From contig PWNM01000597.1 in NCBI GenBank assembly GCA_003557825.1, positions 1-11,616 of the forward strand: 11,616 nucleotides of DNA. Reading direction: 5' to 3'. Position 1 is the first letter of the stretch. Each line of letters begins with the position of its first letter. The position numbers and the translations under genes are program-made. Shown piece by piece: positions 6,967 to 11,616 of this stretch. Source of the stretch: Candidatus Hydrogenedentota bacterium. GTDB taxonomy: Bacteria; Hydrogenedentota; Hydrogenedentia; Hydrogenedentales; SLHB01. The notes under the pieces are model-generated. The model was not told where the DNA came from. It did not search any database and worked only from the letters and a program-made list of their open reading frames with translations.

Positions 6967-8040
6967 ATGAGTCACCGGAACAATGAAGAAAGCCGTGAAC
7001 CATCGCAGCCGCGAATCCAGGAAGCCATCGGACAATCCGAGTCGTTTTTGGCGTTTCAAGAACGGGTATCCCGAGTGGCCAAGGTTGACCGCCCCGTGCT
7101 GCTTGTTGGAGAACGCGGTTCGGGCAAGGAACTGGCTGCCGCTCGATTGCATTATTTATCGGGCCGCTGGCAGGAGCCTTTTTTGGCGTTGAACTGCGCG
7201 GCATTGCTGGCATCCCTTATCGAATCCGAGCTATTCGGCCATGAGGCCGGGGCATTCACCGGAGCCGCAGGTCGTCGCGCGGGACGATTCGAGGCTGCTG
7301 ACGGAGGGACATTTTTCCTCGACGAGATTGGAGCCATCCCCATCGTTGCGCAGGAAAAGATCCTGCGGGCCGTCGAATACGGCACGTTCGAGCGGGTGGG
7401 CGGTTCGGAGCCGATACAGGTTAACGTCCGCATCATCGCGGCGACCAACGCCGATCTCCCGACGTTGGTGGCGCGACAGGATTTTAATCCGGATCTGTTG
7501 GATCGACTTTCCTTCGAGGTGTTGTTTGTCCCGCCGCTGCGCGAACGGCGCGAGGACATTATGGTGCTCGCCACCCATTTCGGAGCGCGCATGGCCTATG
7601 AACTGGGATGGGACGGGGTACCGGAGTTCACCGATGAAGCCGTGAATGTGCTCGAGGCGTATCCGTGGCCCGGCAACGTGCGTGAACTGAAAAACGTGGT
7701 GGAACGGGCAGTGTACCGCTCCGATGACGATATCATCACCGCCGAGGAGGTCGTTTTCGACCCTTTCCAGTCGCCCTATTCCTCGGCGCCCGAACGGATG
7801 GGCAATGCCGTTCCAAACGATGTCAGCGTCTTACCCGAGTCACAGCCTTCATCCCCTTCTTCCGGGGATCTGCTGGCCAATCCCATTCAGGAAACCATCC
7901 AAAATCTGGAGCTGCAGATGCTCGAGGAGGCCCTGCGTCGCGCCCAGTTCAATCAGCGCAAGGCCGCCGACATGCTTGGGCTCACGTACCATCAGTTCCG
8001 CGGTTTGTATCGGAAATACCGGAATCGCCTTAGCGGGTAA
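6967..8040 (+). CDS. pspF: PspF, sigma-54-dependent enhancer-binding transcription activator of the psp operon
   Basis: PspF is an AAA+ ATPase that remodels the RpoN-RNA polymerase closed complex at psp promoters. The 357-residue product (E. coli PspF is 325) has no N-terminal receiver or sensor domain, a PspF hallmark. Visible motifs are Walker A GERGSGKE (48-55), the sigma-54-contacting GAFTGA loop (95-100), Walker B GGTFFLDE (113-120), the arginine-finger region PDLLDRLSF near R180, and WPGNVRELKN (224-233). The C-terminal HTH starts near FNQRKAADMLGL (about 328). The segment LHYLSGRWQEPF keeps the tryptophan (W68) equivalent to E. coli W56, through which PspA inhibits PspF. The linker before the HTH (about 250-300) is longer and serine/proline-rich. 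The ATG at 6967 has GAGGAGG upstream at a long spacing of about 12 bases, which may keep translation low. It is divergent from pspA. Confidence 0.94.
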   Translation: MSHRNNEESREPSQPRIQEAIGQSESFLAFQERVSRVAKVDRPVLLVGERGSGKELAAARLHYLSGRWQEPFLALNCAALLASLIESELFGHEAGAFTGAAGRRAGRFEAADGGTFFLDEIGAIPIVAQEKILRAVEYGTFERVGGSEPIQVNVRIIAATNADLPTLVARQDFNPDLLDRLSFEVLFVPPLRERREDIMVLATHFGARMAYELGWDGVPEFTDEAVNVLEAYPWPGNVRELKNVVERAVYRSDDDIITAEEVVFDPFQSPYSSAPERMGNAVPNDVSVLPESQPSSPSSGDLLANPIQETIQNLELQMLEEALRRAQFNQRKAADMLGLTYHQFRGLYRKYRNRLSG

Positions 8041-9019
8041 CGAAAAACTGCTGGCCGTTGACTTCGATGCCGATTCCGCGCAAGGTCACCCCGATGAGGC
8101 GCGCATTCGTATCGGGGATTATCTCGTCCACGTAGACTTTGTTATAGTTGATTAGGGCGCTTGGACGGGGCTGGGTTTTGCTGGCCTGACTTACGAAGTT
8201 TATGCGAATATCAGGCAGACCGAGGCGGTTTTGCTCGCTGCGGCTGAGTACGGGCAATGATGAAGGATCGGCCGGCCGTGACGGCGTGGTCCGCTCTGGG
8301 GGGGGCGTCGGTTGCGGCGGGGGCGTCCATTCCCGTTCATCCCAGGTATGCTGCTGCGGTTGGGGCCGTTCGTTCGGCCGCGGTGTTTCCCGTGGCGGCT
8401 CCGTATGCTGCCGTTCTACATAGTCGGGTTCTGCGCGTTCTATTGGTTCCGGACGCGGTTCGGGACGGGACTCCTGTTGCGGTTCGGGGCGTGGAGGCGG
8501 TGTAGGCCCGTCGGCCCGGGCAACTTCCTGTCGCGTATCCGTCGGCGCATCGTAGCGGCTAGGATGGCCTACAGGCATAGTTTCCTCAGCTGAGGTATCG
8601 CCGCCGTTGTCTACCTCGTCTTGGATGGAGTTCTCGTCGTCTTCTGGTTCGTCCATTAACAATGGCGCGGCATCCGCGGATGCGGTCTCTTCGGTCGCGG
8701 ATGGCGTAGCCGGAACGGATGGCGCCGCGGCGGAGGAAGCTGGTTGAGGACCTTCTGCATGGCTGACGCCCGGCGTAACCGTCCGGGTGATGACCAGGGC
8801 AACCCCAATGGCAATGACGACCACCAAAGCGCCGAACGCTCCGGCGAAAAGGAGCAAGCGCACGGGAGTCAGTTCGATTGCAGCGCCTCCGCCCCCGGAT
8901 CGTCCCCTTCCAAACAGCTCATCTTCAGCGGTCTCGGGGTCCAGGTTGGCATCGGCCGAGTCAGCGGCGCGGGCCTTTTCTTCCTCGAGTTTTTGTAGGG
9001 CTTCGAGAATCGAACTCAT
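8030..9019 (-). CDS. gspB: Type II secretion system assembly protein GspB
   Basis: GspB works with GspA at the inner membrane to help the secretin GspD cross the peptidoglycan and assemble. The 329-residue product starts MSSILEALQKLEEEK, the family's cytoplasmic leader. It has one membrane helix at about residues 53-78 and a long periplasmic Pro/Glu/Arg-rich linker (about 100-253). It ends in the conserved GspB C-terminal domain (about 255-329), with LPDIRINFVSQA, SALINYNKVYVDE and GIGIEVNGQQFFV. Its ATG overlaps the gspA stop codon as ATGA, so translation is probably coupled. Its last 11 bases overlap the end of convergent pspF. The linker is longer than in many GspB proteins and contains RPEP-type repeats. 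No other type II secretion genes are in view. Confidence 0.88.
   Translation of the reverse strand: MSSILEALQKLEEEKARAADSADANLDPETAEDELFGRGRSGGGGAAIELTPVRLLLFAGAFGALVVVIAIGVALVITRTVTPGVSHAEGPQPASSAAAPSVPATPSATEETASADAAPLLMDEPEDDENSIQDEVDNGGDTSAEETMPVGHPSRYDAPTDTRQEVARADGPTPPPRPEPQQESRPEPRPEPIERAEPDYVERQHTEPPRETPRPNERPQPQQHTWDEREWTPPPQPTPPPERTTPSRPADPSSLPVLSRSEQNRLGLPDIRINFVSQASKTQPRPSALINYNKVYVDEIIPDTNARLIGVTLRGIGIEVNGQQFFVTR
8261..8509 (-). repeat. Proline-rich low-complexity linker in gspB
   Basis: This encodes residues about 171-253 of GspB, rich in Pro, Arg, Glu and Gln with recurring RPEP and PPP units. It includes a G8 run on the + strand near 8298-8305, a possible slippage site. It probably spans the periplasm between the membrane anchor and the folded C-terminal domain. 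Confidence 0.6.
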
Positions 9020-11565
9020 GGCGTTTCCGTCTCTTCCGCTTCAGAACTGTCACTTCGGGGCGTCAAAGGCGCACGTCGGGGGTCCACCGGAGCCGTGGTT
9101 TCCGGTCCCTCGTCGAAAGCGCCAAACCCGGAAGCGCTATTGCCTCCCCAGATGAGGTCGTTCTGTCCGGTCTCCGGCGGCGTGTCCTCGGTTTGAAAAC
9201 GAGGCAATGTCTCGAGGTTAAGGTCGTCCGGATCAATCTCGGCCGATAGGTTACCGCCGTTTTCAAGAAAATGTCCAAGGAAAGGCGTGACCCCAGCCGG
9301 AGGCCCGGTACGTAGTTCCTCCGCGGGAGCGACGGAAGCCTGGAGTTCCTCGTCGTGCTCCGCCTCAGATTCCTCAACGGGTTCTTCGGATTCGGATGGT
9401 TTCACTACGTCCGTAGCGGACTCTGAACTCTCCGCTTCCTCCGTGTCGGCCTCCTCAGGAGGCGATTCGCTTTCCGATTCCTCAGGTTCGGAATCCTCGA
9501 CGTCGGCTGATTCGGTAACATCCGATGCCTCCAGCGCATCCTCTTCCTCAACACGGCCAGCCGGTTCTTCGACCGATTCGGGCTCATCTACGTCAATGGG
9601 TTCTGGATCCGCTTCTGCAATCTCGGCCGGTTCCTCAGTGGGTTCAGGGTCGGGTTCGGCCGATGGTTCGGGTTCGCCCTCTTGGGCGACATCGGATGCA
9701 TCGACGGGGTCGGACTCAACATCCTCGATGGATTCGGGGTCCTCGGCCTCATCGGGCTCCTCGACAGGTTCCGGTTCCGGGGCGGGAGGACCGACGAAAG
9801 GCGTGTCCTCAGCGGCTTCTTCTTCCGGAACTGTGGCGACTTCGACCAGGGAAGGCGCGCCATTGGCCGGGTCGAGACCGCTCAGGATCATACGTGTCTT
9901 TTCGCCCACAATCCCGTCATCGTTAAAGCCCACTCGCCGTTGCAAGGATTTTATGGCTTCGGCCGTCGCTTCATCGAACACCCCGTCGACCTCGCCTTCG
10001 TACATGCCGATGGATTGCAACAGGGTCTGGAGTTCACGAACACGGTCGCCTCGATCGCGCTCGCGCAGTAAATTCGCATTGGGATTCGGATCGCGCCAAG
10101 GAATGACGGCCTGATTCAGGCTGCGCCGGGCGATTTCATCTCGGGGAACCTGCTGGGTTTCGTCCAATCCCGACGCCAGACGCACATCGGTGTCGTTAAC
10201 CTCCAGTACGCCCAGCCAGGCGACTTGCTCGTTGCCCATCACCCGAACAAAAGCAGGCAAATTGAGCGCCGCCACTTGGTCAAATGTCATGGGCAATACT
10301 TGCACATTGAATCCGTGGGTTTCAGCGAAGGCTTTCAAGCTGTCCGCCGTGTCTGCTTCCGGATATTCATTGGTGTCCGGCAGATCCCATGCCCGGAGGA
10401 TCCCCAAGGCAGCCGCAATACGGGCCACCTCGGGATCACGCCGGTCGATGAGCCGCACCAGCGGCGACAGGGGCTCCTCCTCTTCCCCATCGGCCGGAGC
10501 GGATGCGATTGTCGTGGCTGGTTCTTCCGGGGGTTCCGCGGGTTCCTCTGCTACCACCGGCTCGATATGCTCCGGACCCGGATTTGACGCCGCGCCGGTG
10601 ACGATACTCTCCCACGGCGCGGTTTCGATTAGGGTGCGGATGCCGTCGGTCAGCGGCGGGGCAGCGAAAATGCCAAATACCACCAGCAGAAGCGCAGTGA
10701 CGAGTACCCTGCGGCTCGGCAGGAACGCCCGAATCGGCGCCCGTTTCCGTTTGCGCGACTTCTCGCCGCGGATCTCGCGAACCGCCCGTTTTACGATGGG
10801 CGTGGTGATGTCACGGCTCTCTTTGGTGTAGCCGATGAGCAATGCCCGATCGCAGATGGCATTGATGACCCGTGGCGTGCCCTGGGAGGCGCGAAATACG
10901 GCCTTAACCGCGCTTGGCGTAAAGCGAATCTTGCGCCGACCGCCGGCTACCCGAATGCGGTAGGCGATATATTGCAGCGTTTCGTGACGGTCGAGAGCTT
11001 TGAGGTGATATCGGGCGGTAATGCGCTGGTTGAGTTGCCGTAATTCCGGCAAGGCCAGATTGTCGATGAGTTCCGGTTGACCGATCAAGACGATCTGCAG
11101 GAGTTTTTGCGTCTCGGTCTCCAGGTTGGATAGCAGCCGGATCTGCTCCAGCACCCGCGGTTCGAGGTCCTGGGCCTCGTCGATGACCAACACGCACTGC
11201 TTGCCCACGCGGTACTGCTCAAGCAGGTACGCGTTCAACTCGTCGATAAGCCCCTTGGTCGTCGTCGCCCGCGTAAGGATCCCGAAATCTTCGTTGATTT
11301 TGCTGAGGAGTTCATCGGGAGAGAGAATGGGGTTGAATATGAACGCGACTTCGGTATCGTCGTCCAGGCGACTCAACAGCGTACGGCAGATAGTGGTTTT
11401 GCCCGTACCAATCTCTCCCGACACCATGACAAAGCCGGTACGGTTCTTAATCCCATACAATAGATGGGCGAACGCTTCCTTGTGCTTGTCGCTGAGATAC
11501 AGAAAGCGTGGATCGGGTGTGAGATTAAAGGGCCGTTCGCTTAGCCCATAGAACGCCTCGTACAT
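9016..11565 (-). CDS. gspA: GspA/ExeA-type AAA ATPase with peptidoglycan-binding domain and acidic tail
   Basis: GspA (ExeA) is a membrane-anchored ATPase that binds peptidoglycan and, with GspB, promotes secretin assembly. The 849-residue product starts MYEAFYGLSERPFNLTPDP, the typical ExeA opening. It has Walker A GEIGTGKTT (50-58), Walker B VLVIDEAQ (125-132) and IGQPEL (161-166), then a basic segment and one membrane helix (about 286-303). A periplasmic region at about 375-490 resembles the C39-peptidase-like fold of the family but has no cysteine, so it is not a protease. A PG_binding_1 domain follows at about 500-564 (RGDRVRELQTLLQSIGMY...GIVGEKT). Residues about 581-740 are extremely acidic, followed by a non-repetitive end. 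ExeA of Aeromonas is near 550 residues, so the tail of about 280 is extra. The ATG at 11565 has GGAGG five bases upstream. Confidence 0.92.
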   Translation of the reverse strand: MYEAFYGLSERPFNLTPDPRFLYLSDKHKEAFAHLLYGIKNRTGFVMVSGEIGTGKTTICRTLLSRLDDDTEVAFIFNPILSPDELLSKINEDFGILTRATTTKGLIDELNAYLLEQYRVGKQCVLVIDEAQDLEPRVLEQIRLLSNLETETQKLLQIVLIGQPELIDNLALPELRQLNQRITARYHLKALDRHETLQYIAYRIRVAGGRRKIRFTPSAVKAVFRASQGTPRVINAICDRALLIGYTKESRDITTPIVKRAVREIRGEKSRKRKRAPIRAFLPSRRVLVTALLLVVFGIFAAPPLTDGIRTLIETAPWESIVTGAASNPGPEHIEPVVAEEPAEPPEEPATTIASAPADGEEEEPLSPLVRLIDRRDPEVARIAAALGILRAWDLPDTNEYPEADTADSLKAFAETHGFNVQVLPMTFDQVAALNLPAFVRVMGNEQVAWLGVLEVNDTDVRLASGLDETQQVPRDEIARRSLNQAVIPWRDPNPNANLLRERDRGDRVRELQTLLQSIGMYEGEVDGVFDEATAEAIKSLQRRVGFNDDGIVGEKTRMILSGLDPANGAPSLVEVATVPEEEAAEDTPFVGPPAPEPEPVEEPDEAEDPESIEDVESDPVDASDVAQEGEPEPSAEPDPEPTEEPAEIAEADPEPIDVDEPESVEEPAGRVEEEDALEASDVTESADVEDSEPEESESESPPEEADTEEAESSESATDVVKPSESEEPVEESEAEHDEELQASVAPAEELRTGPPAGVTPFLGHFLENGGNLSAEIDPDDLNLETLPRFQTEDTPPETGQNDLIWGGNSASGFGAFDEGPETTAPVDPRRAPLTPRSDSSEAEETETP
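9346..9825 (-). repeat. Acidic Glu/Asp/Pro/Ser low-complexity tract in gspA
   Basis: Encodes residues 581-740 of GspA. By direct count 71 of 160 residues are Asp or Glu, and only two are Lys or Arg. Degenerate EPEP, EEPA and SESE units recur, giving GGTTC/TCGGA-type repeats in the DNA. It lies beyond the peptidoglycan-binding domain, so it should be periplasmic and disordered. Confidence 0.75.
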
Positions 11566-11616
11566 GAAACCCTCCCCAAGGCAGATCCTACCCCGGAGCC
11601 GTTGCGTTTTGACTGA

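Noticed and set aside
9287..10114. A 275-residue serine/glycine-rich open frame on the + strand opposite gspA
   Set aside because: It is the mirror of the acidic Glu/Asp/Pro/Ser codons of gspA; the product is low-complexity, has no ribosome site and no domain, while the minus-strand frame has clear ATPase and peptidoglycan-binding motifs upstream.
11566..11616. Promoter for gspA (TAGGAT on the minus strand)
   Set aside because: Only a weak -10-like hexamer with no supporting -35; 51 bases are too few to judge, and the real promoter may lie outside the window.

Overview
The window looks like a chromosomal segment of a Gram-negative, moderately GC-rich heterotrophic bacterium. Evidence for a double membrane is indirect: a type II secretion GspA/GspB pair, a PspA/PspF envelope-stress module and a secreted-type GH9 hydrolase. 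The mix (a DUF3417-type glucan phosphorylase, a GH9 protein with membrane helices, an enterobacterial-style sigma-54 Psp switch) does not fix a phylum. A deep-branching lineage such as Hydrogenedentota, Planctomycetota or another PVC-like group is only a guess.

Layout, left to right. (1) A 5'-truncated GH9 glycoside hydrolase on + (3-1502), whose catalytic domain carries an unexpected two-helix hydrophobic insertion. (2) Convergent with it, separated by 2 nt, a minus-strand pair: aroG-type class I DAHP synthase (1505-2569) downstream of an alpha-glucan phosphorylase glgP (2629-5187), 59 nt apart with a small hairpin between them. (3) A roughly 300-nt non-coding stretch (5188-5485) holding several compact inverted repeats. 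(4) A minus-strand psp operon: pspA (6022-6708), then two small integral-membrane protein genes (5770-5994 and 5486-5719), each with a good Shine-Dalgarno sequence. (5) A divergent regulatory region (6709-6966) with a near-consensus sigma-54 -24/-12 promoter facing pspA and a sigma-70-like extended -10 promoter facing pspF. (6) pspF on + (6967-8040). (7) A minus-strand gspA-gspB pair (11565 to 8030), joined by an ATGA overlap, whose last codons overlap the end of pspF by 11 bp.

How it fits together. PspF, an AAA+ sigma-54 activator without a receiver domain, should switch on the divergent pspA operon and be held in check by PspA, as in Escherichia coli. The two small membrane proteins occupy the place of PspB/PspC but do not resemble them. 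GspA and GspB help secretins assemble through the cell wall, and misassembled secretins are a classic Psp inducer, so the psp-gsp adjacency may be functional. GlgP feeds carbon from storage glucan into metabolism, and AroG commits carbon to aromatic amino acids. No RNA genes, CRISPR arrays, insertion sequences or phage genes were seen. The most unusual items are the membrane hairpin inside the GH9 domain, the two novel small Psp partners, and the very acidic tail of GspA.
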